NCBI RefSeq assembly: GCF_900497805.2
Contig: NW_020954557.1
Span: 41,394,539-41,458,538 of the forward strand
Length of the DNA: 64,000 nt
From: Vombatus ursinus
Lineage: Eukaryota; Chordata; Mammalia; Diprotodontia; Vombatidae
Direction of reading: 5' to 3'
Part shown: positions 43,861 through 55,852 of the stretch, in pieces
Layout of the letters: each line of letters opens with the position of its first letter
How positions within the stretch are numbered: position 1 is the stretch's first letter
Program-made: the position numbers and the translations under genes
The notes under the pieces: model-generated
Database searches by the model: none
What the model was told of the DNA's origin: nothing
What the model saw: only the letters and a program-made list of their open reading frames with translations

Positions 43861-44470
43861 CCAGTCCCACTTTGAATCTATGATCCGGTGATTCTCTGAG
43901 TCTGTTTTAGTTGGGCCATTTTTAGAGTCTTATTCATTCTTATTAACCCGAGTTTAATTTCCTAAACAAGAGCAATCAAAACCGTTCTGTGTAAGGTTGT
44001 GTGGTTCTGCTTCAGGATTATTAAGGTATTTTTAATGTTCTTATGCTTTTTTTTTTTTAAAAAAAAGTACATGTGTTGATACAGGGCTTCTGGTTATTAA
44101 TGTGAAAATTCTATATGAAAACTGATGACCTCATTGAGTCAGGCCCAGTTTCCTCATATCATTCCCTTTTTTTATCACTATAATTGAATTAAAACATATC
44201 TTCAGAATGTAATTTTTTCCTCTGGTGATAGCAAATAATTAGCAATTCTCTCATCATCATGGACAAATAGGCATTTATGCTACAAGCCAGACTTTCCTAA
44301 TAAAAGGCTAGGTACTTTTTTTCTTTTGGAACATTTTACTGTAAAACAATTTGACCGATAAAGAAACTGCTGCAGAAGGTGATTATTCTGTTAATTCCAT
44401 GATGCTCAGACTTTTTCATCTTTTGAACACTTGTGGGTTTTAACAAATGCCCATGTTTGTTATCACCATG
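43861..44470. other. Intron without a recognised repeat
   Basis: Contains T and A runs near 44048-44068 only. Confidence 0.5.
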
Positions 44471-44473
44471 CTG

Positions 44474-44612
44474 TGGGAAAGAGAGTGAGAGAGAAAGACA
44501 GAGAGAGAAATAGAGAGGGACAAAAAGAGAAAGAGACAGAGACAGTGACAGAGAGACAGAGAGAAAAAGAGACAGAGAGAGAGGGAGGGAAGGAGTTGGA
44601 GGAGAGAGAAAC
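44474..44612. repeat. Long polypurine (GA/GACA) tract
   Basis: About 140 bases, almost all purine on the + strand (GAGAGAAAGACAGAGAGAGA style), broken by single C or T bases. The open frames across it are artefacts. Confidence 0.95.
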
Positions 44613-44713
44613 ATATGTATAAATATTCATAGAAACATATTGAATACTGTCATCATGTGATGACCACTAATTGGTAATAATAGTATCATATAATCACAAT
44701 ATGGACCACAAAA

Positions 44714-44763
44714 AAGTTCAAAATGCTGGATATATGTCAAGTTCAAAATGCTGGATATATGTC
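44714..44763. repeat. Perfect 25-bp tandem duplication
   Basis: The unit beginning AAGTTCAAAATGCTGGATAT occurs at 44714-44738 and again, identical, at 44739-44763. Confidence 0.97.
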
Positions 44764-45179
44764 TTACATTTGAGTATTATTGGAGATCAGAAAATGTTGC
44801 TAATGTACAAAACACTACAGACATGAATTCGAAACCAAACCACCAACATGTGGATCCATTCTAGGATTCCACGTTAAGGTTGAGGCAGAGGTTATCAGGA
44901 TACTTATTTACTTGTAAATGGGTACAATGAATACATAAATATTGAGTGTCATGCTCAAAAAACACATAGCACTGATGGTGAACATTTGTTTCTTTTGCAC
45001 ATAGAAGAATGTTGAGTTGAAATTCCTAAATTATATGCTGTAAAATGTTGAACATCTCAGTTCTCATGGCAAATAAATATATTGGTTACTGACATAAGCA
45101 TTTACATTATTGAAATATCCAAATACTCCTAACAGTTATAAACATAATGATTAGCCCCGCTACTTCCTCCCACTGTCAT

Positions 45180-45265
45180 TGTTAACTCAACTCAACAAAT
45201 ATAAAATGTCTGCTGTGTTCAGAGCACTGTGCTGAGCACTGGGGGAGTTATAAAATTTAGACAAG
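45180..45265 (-). repeat. L2 LINE 3' end, antisense
   Basis: CAACAAATATAAAATGTCTG and AGAGCACTGTGCTGAGCACT GGGGGAG. Confidence 0.75.
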
Positions 45266-45549
45266 ATACCATTCTTTTTTTCCTAATAACAATAGTAACA
45301 TTTACATACTGTTTCTCAGTTCATGAAGTACTTTATATAGCCTATAGTCAAGTTGAATATGACACACAACCAGATGATTATACCCATGATTGCCAACATC
45401 TTTACCTCCTACATCCAAGGCAAAAAAAAAAAATTAGCAAGGTGATGTGAGGAAGCTTGAGATATAGACAGACTACAGATATATTCCCATCACGAATATT
45501 TTAATGCACTTGCTGAGAAGTAGTGATGTGGTAAAACCTTTACTTTCAC

Positions 45550-46500
45550 AAACTCTGAAAGTTGAAAGGGATTTCAGACACTATCTAATCCAAGTTGTTC
45601 TTGGCCGAGAATCACCTGTATAATATTGCTACAAGGAAAGGAAGGGGATACACGTTTATATGGTGCCTGCTATGTTCTGGGTACATAGTAGTTATACTAA
45701 GCACTTTATAAATATTATCTCATTTGATCTTCATAATAGCCCTGTGAGGTAGGTGCTATAATTATCACCATTTTACAGTTGGGGAAACTGAGACAAACAG
45801 AGGTTAAGTGACTTGTGCAAGGTCATACGGCAAAGTGTCTGAGGCTGGATCTGAATTCATGTCTTCCTGACTTCAAGCATTCTATCCACTAAGCTGCCTA
45901 GCTACCTATAAGTAGTGAGGAGGGACCCAGCCTATTTTCAGAAATGCTATTCCACTTTTCAGATGGCTTTAATTTTTAGGAAGCTTTTTCCATACAGTTA
46001 GCTTAAGTCTTCCTCTCTGAAACTTTCTCTGCCACACTCCATGTTTATTGCTTCTCCTTGTCGCCTCTGGAGCCAAGCAGAACAGATCTAATCCCTCATC
46101 CATATTGCATCTTTTCATTTACCTGAAGATAGCTGTCATCTCCCCACAAATGTTCTATTGATCAGGCTAAATATTCCTTCAGCCAATGTTCATGTCATAC
46201 TTTTCCCTCCTCTCACCTTCTTTTGAACACACTCCACCTCACAAATGTCTTTCCTAAAATGTGGTGTCCAAGAATAAATACAGTGTAATCTAGAGATTAA
46301 TATTATTCTATTACTTGTTCTGGACACCGTTCTTCTCTTACTGAAGCCATTGGCTTTTTAGACTATGGTCATAATATTGATTTGTATTTAACACCTTCAG
46401 CTGGGTTGGTTTTTTTGTTTTGTTTTGTTTTTACAGAACTATTGTCTAGTCATGTCTCCCCCATCGTGTACTCATGAAAGTGATTTTAAAAAACCATTTG
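45550..46500 (-). mobile_element. CR1/L3-type LINE 3' region, antisense, split by MIR
   Basis: GAAAGGGATTTCAGACACTA at 45562; after a nested MIR it resumes at 45910: AGGAAGCTTTTTCCATACAG, AAGATAGCTGTCATCTCCCC, TGTCTTTCCTAAAATGTGGT, ACAGAACTATTGTCTAGTCA and CCCCCATCGTGTACTCATGA, in antisense CR1/L3 order. Confidence 0.8.
45650..45907 (-). repeat. MIR SINE, antisense, inside CR1/L3
   Basis: ACTAAGCACTTTATAAATAT, CTGTGAGGTAGGTGCTATAA, CATTTTACAGTTGGGGAAAC and CTATCCACTAAGCTGCCTAG. Confidence 0.9.
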
Positions 46501-46631
46501 GAAAGCTTTATGTGTCTTCTACATAAATTTTGTTTATCATGGAGAGGAGGGATAACTAAGAAGTAACAAATATTTACTGTGATGCTCTGCACACAGTAGA
46601 AGAATCAAGAAATGTTACTCATTTTTAGTGT

Positions 46632-46720
46632 GTGTATACATATATATATATAATATAATTATATATAGCTAATATGTATATATCATATCCATATATGTAT
46701 ATCTATCACATGGCTTTATA
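46632..46720. repeat. TA/TATG-rich tract
   Basis: ACATATATATATATAATATA and related units. Confidence 0.9.
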
Positions 46721-47109
46721 TGTACATATATCTCAATGAAAGAGGGAAGAGTGGTAAACAAAAACTTTGGAGTTTATAGCTTTAAATATGCTTTTATTTT
46801 TCATTTTGTTTATTTGACTTTTTGATAGTTATTTCATTTATAATGTAAAAGTTTAGTCTTTCATAAATTTAGCATGTAGAGCTGTGCAATAGCATTCAGT
46901 TCTAGATTGCTGTGATACAAATTGTTTAAAGGTTGCTAATGATAGATGATTTGGTTCAGGTCCATTTATATTTTATTGTGACCTAAAATAAATATTTATA
47001 GACCTTGTAAATAATGGAATGATTTTTATATACATAGACTTGGGATTTATGAGTCTACTTCTTTTTTTTCCAACCATTTATTTGTGTATAAGTGCACGTA
47101 TGAATGTTT

Positions 47110-47286
47110 ATGAGTCAATAAACATTTATTAAGTGCCTACTTGTGCCAGGGATTTTGTTAAGAGCTGAGAGTACAAAGAAATATAAAAGATGATCCCTGG
47201 TCCAAAGGAGCTCACAGTGTAATGGGGGAGATGACAAGCACACAACTAACAAGCTATATACAGGATAAATTGGAAATAATCAATAA

Positions 47287-47288
<2 letters not shown>
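47110..47288 (-). repeat. L2 LINE 3' end, antisense
   Basis: GTCAATAAACATTTATTAAG TGCCTAC, AGGAGCTCACAGTGTAATGG and ATACAGGATAAATTGGAAAT. (GT)n follows at 47287-47324. Confidence 0.88.

Positions 47289-47324
<36 letters not shown>
47287..47324. repeat. (GT)n microsatellite
   Basis: Perfect GT dinucleotides at the end of the L2 copy. Confidence 0.97.
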
Positions 47325-47328
<4 letters not shown>

Positions 47329-47689
47329 CATACATATATTCTTAGGTGAATCACTGATTTCATCAGTGTGGGCATCCTTGCCACCAGAACAGATTACAAT
47401 TTCCACTCTACTAATACATACACCTTGTCTTCTGTAGAGAACCTTCCCAACATATTGGAAGCCCTGCTCTTTGGTTATTTCTTATAAAATGTGTTGGGTA
47501 CAGTTAGGTTGTCCACCTATCATCCCTTATCCTCACTGAATGACTGAAACATTTCCTTTTTAAGGCATCCATGTCTGTGGTGATGCCTTCAAATATTCTT
47601 TCTGTATCCAAGTTGCCACAAATTGCTCTTGGCTCAGCTTAGTTTATACAAATAAATAGCAGTTTCTTTCATGGTAGAATTAATAATAA

Positions 47690-47755
47690 GAGTGAGCCTT
47701 TATACAGTGTCTTAAGGTTTGCAAAACACTTTACAAATATTATCTATGAGCTGTT
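47690..47755 (-). repeat. MIR SINE fragment, antisense
   Basis: TTAAGGTTTGCAAAACACTT TACAAATATTATCT. Confidence 0.75.
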
Positions 47756-47759
47756 CAAA

Positions 47760-48410
47760 GATTAGAGCAAAAAGATTCATGGGAGTCTCCAAGTGCAGAA
47801 ATGCACTGCCTCATAGATGTTTCCAGGCCAGGGTCCACATGCCACATATGCCTCTCTAAGGAGAATTCTCTCCAACCCCTTTCAAAAGGCTTGTTCTGAT
47901 TTTCTCTAGGAGGCATTGTTACTTTGTCCCAGGGGGGTCCTATTTTGGGTAATCTGTCTGTTCCTCCAGCTTTTCTGAGCTACTGACATCTTGGATACTT
48001 CTCATTGATTTCTTCTTGCTAGCTCCAATGAGTCTTTCCTTCTGTTGTTTCAATTTCAGTTTTCTGATTAAACTACCCTCTCATTTATGAGTCCAGTAGA
48101 GCAGTCTCCCTACCTGCATGCTTTGGCTCCTTCCCCAGACTGAAATGCCTACCCTATGGTTCTTGTCATCTTGCTGAGTGAGTATTCCTCTTTGCTTCTG
48201 TCCCCATCTGCTGCTGTTATAGACAGTAGTGTTCACTTTTTGGCTTTGCTTCCAGTCTTATTTGTGGCTGTTCTTAAGCTCCAGATTGCTGCCCGCTGAC
48301 AGAGTTTCCAAAAACTTGGCCAAAAGTTAAAATAAATGTTTGCAGCTGGAGAGAACTTTTAACTTGATGCAGAAAAGGATGTTACTTTAAAGGTGATGTT
48401 ACTTTAAGGG
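47760..48410. other. Unique-looking intron sequence
   Basis: No repeat recognised. Confidence 0.5.
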
Positions 48411-48413
48411 AAG

Positions 48414-48641
48414 GTTGATGTTCAGTTGTGTCTGACTCTTCATGATCCCATTTGGAGTTTTCTTGGTGAAGATACTAGAGTGGTTTGCCATTTCCTTCTC
48501 CAGATCACTTTACAGATGAGGAAACTGAGCAAACAGAGTTAAGTGATTTGCTCAAGGTCATACAGCTAGTGTCTAAGGCAGGGTTTGAACTCAGATCTTC
48601 CCGACTCTAGGTCTAGCCACTTCATCACCCAGTTGCCTTCT
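48414..48641 (-). repeat. RTE-tailed tRNA SINE, antisense
   Basis: TGTTCAGTTGTGTCTGACTC, CATTTGGAGTTTTCTTGGTG, TTTACAGATGAGGAAACTGA and ACTTCATCACCCAGTTGCC. Confidence 0.92.
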
Positions 48642-48644
48642 TCA

Positions 48645-49435
48645 GGGAAAGTACCTAATACTTAAGTTATATATGCATTCCTACTAAATATATAGTTTTA
48701 GCATCAGGCCCAGCTGATCACATGATCATTCATTCATCCATTTTCTGCCCAGACCTTAACAGATGCTTTGTGTGTACATGTGTCCTGCTCCATCTTCTGG
48801 CAGCCTCACCCCCACGGTTTTGTGATAAATAGATCATCACCCCTAGCCAACACTTGGTTTTCAATCTTATTCAATTGCTTTGAGCTGCAGTGCTTCGTTC
48901 ATGAAGGGAACCACAGGAAACCACTTCTTATTCTGTATACCATCCTTTTATTTAAGAGTTACTGAAGGGGACCAACACTGATTCCTTTTCTGCATTTGCC
49001 AATTCTTGCTCTAAAAGTGCTGTCTGCAGACGCAGCCCCAGCTCTCGGCCTCTTGGTGACCCTTGACCCCGTGAAATCAACCCAATCTTGGTTGCTTGGT
49101 CGTTTTCTCACTCTTCTCTGCATGGCAGGCATTTATCTTAATTCCCAAAGAGAACATTTTTCGGTTGTATGTATTTTAGGTCCATTGTTAATTTAAATTA
49201 TTTCCCCTAAGGAAAGCACTGCATCTTTTTCTATTAGCCCATAATCATCCTTTAAATTCATAATGATGTTATTTGTCCCTTTATAGCACTCGAGTTTGCA
49301 AAATATTTTATGTTTTTTTCTTATACGGATCTCTTTTGATTGTTATCAGAGAACCAAAGCATATCTAGGAACAAGCAAACCTGTTTATTCCCACAAATGG
49401 AATCTTCCATTTATCTTTCTCATTCACTCATTATG
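48645..49435. other. Unique-looking intron sequence
   Basis: No repeat recognised. Short open frames at 48768-48965 and 48996-49196 show no domain. Confidence 0.5.
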
Positions 49436-49439
49436 TGCT

Positions 49440-49575
49440 TACTATGTGTAAATTCAACAAATGTTTATTAAGATCTTACTACATGCAAAGTGCTACATAA
49501 GGTAGTATGAGACATCAAAAATAGAAGAAAATAATATAAACACTCAAAGCATGGCCCTGACCCTCATGGACTTCA
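49440..49575 (-). repeat. L2 LINE 3' end, antisense, followed by (GTTT)n
   Basis: TTCAACAAATGTTTATTAAG, TACATGCAAAGTGCTACATA and CTGACCCTCATGGACTTCAT. GTTTGTTTGTTTGTTTGTTT lies at 49578-49600. Confidence 0.8.
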
Positions 49576-49917
49576 TTGTTTGTTTGTTTGTTTGTTTAGA
49601 TCTTTTAGAATCAGAGTAGTTGTATGCATTGTGATATCAAAGTTCTTTACTCCATTCCAAGGACCCTCAATTCACTACAGCATGATTCTGTGTCCAATCT
49701 GGTCCATGTGGAAAGTACCATTTGCAAGAGGCATACCCTGCTCTAGATTTTTTATGCATGCCCTGCGTTCATGAACTGTTGCTCCAACACATCCCAATGA
49801 TGGAACAATTTAAAATCGTCCCTTTTAGTCACAGTTCACAGGTTATCTGACATTAAGGTTTTTTAGGACTACTTCTGGTCAGACACAAATCTTTTTAAGC
49901 TAAGATTAATTTTGAAA

Positions 49918-50290
49918 TTGTAGAATACTAAAATTTGAAAGAAGCATCTAAGTTTTCTAGTCTAGCCCCCAGCCCATTTCAGGAATGTCCTCTACATCTT
50001 TCCTGAGCAAGTGATCATCCAGACTGCTTGAATAATGCCAGTGACAGGAAATTCTGTACTTTGATCATACCACATTGACTCAGTCTTCAGTCTGTCTGCA
50101 GATCTGTGTGCTCACTGATGGGGCAGACTATAATATGTGCTTGCCTGTTCATTCTGTCTAATTCATCCATTTCCTCTACATAGGGGCTCCAGCCAATCTT
50201 CTGGGAAACTTCATCTTTTAATATTAAATCGGTGCCAGTGAAGTTTTTCAGGCTCTCTGTCAATTATCCTTTGTTTTCACTACCTGCCGG
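49918..50290 (-). repeat. CR1/L3-type LINE 3' end, antisense
   Basis: GAAGCATCTAAGTTTTCTAG, AAGTGATCATCCAGACTGCT TGAATAATGCCAGTGACAGG and AATTCTGTACTTTG. The 3' half is weaker. Confidence 0.7.
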
Positions 50291-50296
50291 GGCCAG

Positions 50297-50420
50297 TGTT
50301 ATTATTGTTTAGTCACTGTAGTCATCTCCCACTTTATGTGACCCCATAAACTTGGTTCATGGGGATTTTCTTGGCAAAGATAGTGGAACGGTTAGCCATT
50401 TCCTTCTCCAGTGTATCCCC
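50297..50420 (-). repeat. RTE-tailed SINE tail fragment, antisense
   Basis: TTATTATTGTTTAGTCACTG, TTTATGTGACCCCATAAACT and CGGTTAGCCATTTCCTTCTC. Confidence 0.75.
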
Positions 50421-50804
50421 TATATATGATGAGGTTTTGTTTGTGGGTTACATTTTGCTGGGGCATTGCAAATCCTCCTAAGTATAATACATCATTGCTC
50501 AAAAGAGACTCCCTCAACCATCCATATAAGAAAAAAGTAAGCAAACAACTAATACCTATTTTCTAGGCTATGATATACATTTGGAGTGATAGAACTCGTT
50601 CCTTAGTGCATTTATCTTGGGCAGATTCTGTGGCTGGTCAGTGAGCTAAGACCCGAATTGAATAAAAGGAGGAAATGGGATTGATTGCATTTGGGAATTT
50701 AAACACAGTGCTTTTAATAAGCTTTAATGAGCTTCTCCCTGAAACAAAAGCCTATCTTTTTTTTACATCAATATTCTTCTGGTAATGATGTTTAGATGTG
50801 AGTC

Positions 50805-50968
50805 ATGGAATACCACAATTTCCAAAGAATTAAATTTGTGGGTCATCCAAAGGGCAATGGAGAGGCAAATGGTGTGTGTGAATAAGTAGCAACATATTAT
50901 CATCAAACAAATTTATGACAAGAAAATGAGGTGGGTTGTTATGCAGCAAAAAGTGAGAGATAGCAGAA
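50805..50968 (+). mobile_element. RTE-clade LINE relic (reverse transcriptase C-terminal region)
   Basis: One frame reads VIQRAMERQMVCVNK, matching the V-T-Q-R-A-M-E-R-x-M box of RTE-clade elements; the downstream part is degraded. It shares GAATTAAA…TGTG…CCAAAGGGC with the relic at 63480. RTE elements are the likely source of the tail on the SINEs in this window. Confidence 0.65.
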
Positions 50969-50970
50969 AT

Positions 50971-51218
50971 AATAATAATAATAATAATCACTTACATTTT
51001 AATAATACTTAAAAGTTTGAAAAGTTCTTTGTGTATCTTATATCATTTTATCCTTACAACAACCCTGTGAGGTCAGCATCATTATGGTCTGTATATTACA
51101 GAAGAGGAAACTGAAACCCAGAGCAGATAAGTGACTTATTCAGGGTATCTGAGAAAAAAAGTTGAAATTAGGTCTTCTTGACTCCAAATCCAGACATTAT
51201 TTGCTAACACTGCCTTTG
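50971..51218 (-). repeat. MIR SINE, antisense
   Basis: (AAT)n start, AAAGTTCTTTGTGTATCTTA, CCTGTGAGGTCAGCATCATT and AGAAGAGGAAACTGAAACCC. Confidence 0.82.
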
Positions 51219-51219
51219 T

Positions 51220-52720
51220 TGTGCAACATCCATGTTTCATTCATATTTGTATAATATCAATATCCTATCTAAAAGAAGGATCCCAGATCATTAGGTGGCC
51301 CCTTGTTTGGATGATTGGTGGGAGAATGTAAATAAAAGACACATGGGATTAGAGGGAGGGGAATAGGTTATGATTATTTTCATGATGGTCCTTTTGCTTA
51401 TTCTTTGTACTTCAAGATGAGATAGCCAAATATCTTATGAAATGATGTTTTGTTTTTTATTTTGGACTCACAATAATGTCAGCTGTGCCATTTTTTAAAA
51501 TTACTTCTCCAAAGGATAACCCATGAGCCATCTGTCCAATAAGTTGCAACTTCCTTATATTTAATGCTTTTATGTAGATTAAGATGAATCAATATCATTA
51601 AGATCTAATGATAGTATATACTGGAGGATTCTTATACCATTGAATAAGGACCTCACATTTACAAAACCACTAATTAATATTTACACATGGTCTAAAAATT
51701 GTGCAATTCTTTGTAATGCTTCTTTATCTGATACTTTGCCACCATCACTGAATGGAAGGAGGTCACACTGAATCAAAGGTCATTTATTTCATGGACTGCC
51801 TTAGCCAAACAATTCATCACTCATTGGCCAGCCTATTAGTGATGGATCTCTCATACGTAATTATGATAGTCCTTAGACAGCAAGCAAAATCTGTTGCAGG
51901 ACTATATTTGAAGTCTTTCTCCATGACAGAACCTGCCTCTGCTCCTGGGATATAGCCTGCAAGAATCCAGGTTTCTCTTCCTGCCTCAGTGAGATATCGG
52001 AGAAAGGCTTATGTGGAGATTTAACTATTAGGAGTTCAGGAATTGCAAGAATAGTGAAGTTGGAATTTTGTTGCAAAGCAACCTTTATTTATGAAGGTTT
52101 CTTAGCAAAAGAGAAATTAGAACTTCTCCTAGCACTCATTCCAAAGTCACTTGTTGCACATTTTGTCCAAAGGGACATGACCAGAACCATGTAGCCATCA
52201 TCTTCAAAGCAGTTGATATGTGTGTTCATTCTACCCCTTATAGCTAAAATCTATCGATTGACCAAAATCAGTGTTAAGCGACAGTGCCTGGGTTGACCAA
52301 TTTCTTAATAGATTTTTTTTTTCCCATTAATGCAAAAGGTTGTTTTAAAAACAGGCATCTAAGGAACAAATGAGTAAATAAAAATATGCCAGATTCAACA
52401 GACAAACTTTTGTTTTGTTAATGACCTCCAATAACAATAGACATCAGTTAAGTATGTAAATGATTAGGTTGAAAAATGAAATATAAATGCCAGCAAAATC
52501 TGCCAAATTATTGATACAATTTATAGTAACAACCCATATAACTGGAGATAAGACTTCAGCAGTAGCAAAAATCCACCTGAATACATTTCCAAATATGGAA
52601 GCAGACGAAAAAGGCCTCTGCATGCTTAACATGGCCTTTACAAATCTCATGCACTGAAGCCCGTGCACTCTGCTGTAGATGAGAAACTCTCTAAACCACA
52701 CTCATATCATGTTTTCTGTA
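51220..52720. other. Longest mostly repeat-free stretch of the downstream intron
   Basis: About 1.5 kb without a recognised LINE or SINE. The open frames here (51752-51955, 51873-52076, 52444-52701) are short and lack motifs. Confidence 0.5.
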
Positions 52721-52721
52721 C

Positions 52722-52722
52722 A

Positions 52723-52768
<46 letters not shown>
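52722..52768. repeat. (CA)n microsatellite
   Basis: Perfect CA dinucleotides. Confidence 0.98.
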
Positions 52769-52770
<2 letters not shown>

Positions 52771-52834
52771 TATAATTCAATTAATCTTAGTTATCTGTTT
52801 TCTCCAGGAAAGAAAATGACATCAGATGTCAACC

Positions 52835-53462
52835 ATTTACTCAACAAATAGTTATTATCAACTCTTTGTAAATCACTGTGATAAGGACACAAAGATGGAT
52901 AAGCTTGTAACTTTATAGATAAGAATACTAACCCGAGGACCCCGGGCTTCATTGTTTACCCCACTCTACTCTCAAGTCCTCTGGGCCTCTGCTGAATCTT
53001 CTTTTATGTGTTGCCTCTTCTCATTAGAGTGTGATCTGCTTGAGGACAGGGAGTATTTCCAGGGCTTAGCGTAGTGATTGAAAATAGTAAATTTTTAGAA
53101 ATTCCTTCATTCATTTCAGACACAGTCCTTGGCTTCAGGAAGCTTTGGATCTAGCAAGAGAGGTAAGACATGTGATGTGTACAAGAGAAAGGCAAATGGT
53201 TATGAAAACTTAGAGGTGGGAGAAAAAACTTTAGGCTGGAGGGATCAAGGAAGGCTTCATTGAGGAGGTATCATCTGGCTGGGCCCTTGTCAGATGGTTA
53301 GGATTTCATCCACCAGAGATGGAAGGGAAGGACAGTCAATGTATACAGAATGAGATGGATAGAGGTGGGGAGTTGGGAATCGACTGGATCATGAAGGGAG
53401 TAAAGGTGGTAGATTTGGACGAGATTGACTGACAGGCTGAGGAATTGGGACATCATTCAGTG
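52835..53462 (-). repeat. L2 LINE 3' region, antisense, split by another L2 tail
   Basis: CATTTACTCAACAAATAGTT at 52836; after an inserted sense L2 tail it resumes with GACACAGTCCTTGGCTTCAG, AAGGAAGGCTTCATTGAGGA and GGAAGGACAGTCAATGTA, in antisense L2 order. Confidence 0.7.
52960..53112 (+). repeat. L2 LINE 3' end, sense, inside antisense L2
   Basis: TTGCCTCTTCTCATTAGAGT, GATCTGCTTGAGGACAGGGA and CAGGGCTTAGCGTAGTGATT. Confidence 0.75.
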
Positions 53463-53479
53463 GACAAGAGGAACGTCTC

Positions 53480-54062
53480 ACTCCTCTTCCTGAGCCGCTA
53501 ATGTTAATCGGAGGAGGTGACGATACAATACCAACCTTCACTAAACATTCCCTATCTTCCTTTACCTGGGCCCTCCTTGATGCTCAGAAGTCCCCTTTCC
53601 CCTCCCTGATTCTCTGCTCTTCACAATGGCTGTACCGAACTTGCTCCTTTCTGCCTAAGCCTCCAAGGCCACCTGGATTCCCCTGTCTCTCAGCGAATTA
53701 CCTTTCCTCCTACTTTTGTGAGAAAATCAAGGCCATCTATGGTGAGCTTCCTCAACCTGCTACTCCATCCTGTAAAACCTTTCTACCTTTTCTTGTTTGT
53801 TCGAGTCATAGAGGATGAGGTGGCCCTTCTCCAGAGCCTAAGACAGTGCCTGGCACATAGTAGGCGTTTAATAAAGTCTTGTTGATTGATGACTGAGCCT
53901 AACACCTCTGCTTGTGCTTTTGATCGCGTCCTGCTTACGCCAATCTCTCCTGTCTTCTTTGGGACCTTACCTATTGACTATTCCTCCCTCCCCCACTTCT
54001 TTAATTTCTTTGCATCTTACTGGTTCCTTCCCTGCTGCTTATAAATATACCACGTCTCACCT
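53480..54062 (+). mobile_element. L2-type LINE ORF2 relic
   Basis: ACTTTTGTGAGAAAATCAAG GCCATCTATGGTGAGCTTCC reads CEKIKAIYGELPQ, which fits the segment ahead of the reverse transcriptase in L2 (an F-x-x-K-I-x-x-I-R-x-E-L-P pattern). After an inserted L2 tail, ATTTCTTTGCATCTTACTGG TTCCTTCCCTGCTGCTTATA continues the same region. The 105-codon open frame at 53501-53818 belongs here. Confidence 0.72.
53835..53895 (+). repeat. L2 3' tail inserted in L2 ORF2
   Basis: CTAAGACAGTGCCTGGCACA TAGTAGGCGTTTAATAAAG and TTGATTGATGA. Confidence 0.8.
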
Positions 54063-54289
54063 CTTTTATTTGTTAAAGTATATAAAGCTTTTCATGAGCT
54101 TTAAAATGTTCTCTCTGTATGTCAGCTATTATCATAATTATTAACAGAACAATGTAAGATGGTATATAATCAAGTGTTACACTATGTTATGCAGAATATA
54201 CGTGTAAAGTTCAAAGAAGAAGGAACACAGCATGGGCCAAAGGCGGTGGGGAAGGCTGAATGGTGGAGGTAGGATTTAAGCTGCATTAG

Positions 54290-54560
54290 AGTGTGTAGTA
54301 TAGTTAATAATAATAATAATGGCTTTTGTAGCTCTTTAAGGCTTGCAAAGCACTTTAGAAACATTAACTCATTTTATCCTCACAAAACCACTGTGAGATA
54401 GATGCTATTATTACTCCCTTTTTATAGATGGGGAAACTGAGGCAGACAGCAGGTAAGTGATTTTTCCCGGTATCACATAATTAATATGTGAGGCTGTACT
54501 CTGAATTCAGGTCTTCCCAACTCCAGATCCAGTACTGTATCTTCTTTGCCACCAAACTGT
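54290..54560 (-). repeat. MIR SINE, antisense
   Basis: GCTTGCAAAGCACTTTAGAA, AGATAGATGCTATTATTACT and ATAGATGGGGAAACTGAGGC. Confidence 0.88.
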
Positions 54561-54582
54561 AGTAGAGGTTTACCTTGAAACC

Positions 54583-54775
54583 AGAAGGGCCCTGTCGCTA
54601 ATACATGATAGCTGTGTGAACCTGGGCAAGGCACTTAACCTCTCAATGCTCTAAGCAACTCTCTAAGATTATGCATTGCAGAGAAGGCACCAGTCTGCAT
54701 TGGTGGATGGAACTTCCTCATCTGGAAATTCCCTAAATTCATAAAATCACAGGTCCAGACCCTATTCCTTGAAGC
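54583..54775 (+). repeat. Second-type tRNA SINE, sense
   Basis: GATAGCTGTGTGAACCTGGG, AGCAACTCTCTAAGATTATG CATTGCAGAGAAGGC, GAACTTCCTCATCTGGAAAT and AAAATCACAGGTCC. Confidence 0.78.
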
Positions 54776-54786
54776 ATTGATAGAAT

Positions 54787-55205
54787 TTTTTCTCCTCCTT
54801 TTTTTTTTTTACATTATGACCTTGACAAATATCAATGCACATGAACATTTTCATATACAAAAAAGAACAAAGAAAGAGGTTTGCATATGAAACCATGAAC
54901 CTCTATTATGTATAGCTTTTTAAAAGTAACATTTAACCCTCATCTATCTTTCAAAATTATTATTTATTTTATTTTTAATTTATGGACTAAAACAAGCATT
55001 CCCATAACATAGTATAATAAAAAAAATTGCACATGAAACTGCAAATCTATTATGTACAACTTGCTGTTCCTTTTAAAAATATAATAAAGGTACTATATAC
55101 ATTTCTTATTTTCCCTTTTATTTCTTCCCTCCCTCCTCACCCTAGAGATGGCTACCATTAGACACAAATATATATATATATATGTAAAATCATTCTATAC
55201 ATATT
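54787..55205 (-). repeat. Marsupial-type L1 3' end, antisense
   Basis: TTTATGGACTAAAACAAGCA, TTCCCATAACATAGTATAAT, GAAACTGCAAATCTATTATG and GAGATGGCTACCATTAGACA. A related 5' block (54800-54925, CCATGAACCTCTATTATGTA) suggests two overlapping copies or an internal repeat. Confidence 0.8.
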
Positions 55206-55284
55206 TCTGTTTATCTTTAAAAAAAACCCCTTCACTTGGACTGTTTACTCATGTAAGATATCACTGTATATGTCTCCTCCCTTT

Positions 55285-55535
55285 CATGGGGAGGATGCTA
55301 GACTTGATGTCAGGAGAGATCTGTGTTCAAATCCTGACTGTGATACTAATTAGCTATGGAATGGTAAGTCACTTGACCTGTCTGGGCTTTAGTTTCCTTA
55401 TCTGCAAAATAGGAGCAACTATTTCAATAACAACACAGGTTTTTTATGAAGATCAGTGGACAGAATGTATGTAAAAATGTTACAAATGTTAAAAACATTA
55501 TATAAATGGTAGCCTTTATTATTATAACTATTATT
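55285..55535 (+). repeat. MIR SINE, sense
   Basis: TGTGTTCAAATCCTGACTGT, CTGTCTGGGCTTTAGTTTCC TTATCTGCAAAATAGG and CTTTATTATTATAACTATTA. Confidence 0.85.
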
Positions 55536-55737
55536 CATTGATAAACTCCTAAAAAGAATAGTGCATACTCATCGACCCCCCTTTCTCACCATGTATTCAT
55601 TCCTCAATTCCATTAATATGGCAATCACTCTACTGAAATTGCTCTGTCAAAGTCAATCTATGATTTTTTTTATTATAAAATCCCATAGCATTTTCTTCGT
55701 GTTCTACTTCTTAGCAACATCTGAGACTGTTCATATT

Positions 55738-55852
55738 GATCATAGATTTAGAGCTAGAAAGAATCTTAGTGATCATTTAGTTTACCCCCTTTGTTTGCAG
55801 ATAAGAAAGCTATACTCCACAGAGGTTATTGGATTTGATTTGACCAGATCCT
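55738..55852 (-). repeat. MIR SINE fragment, antisense
   Basis: TTAGAGCTAGAAAGAATCTT, then AGTGATCATTTAG and TTTGCAGATAAGAAAGCTAT. Confidence 0.7.
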
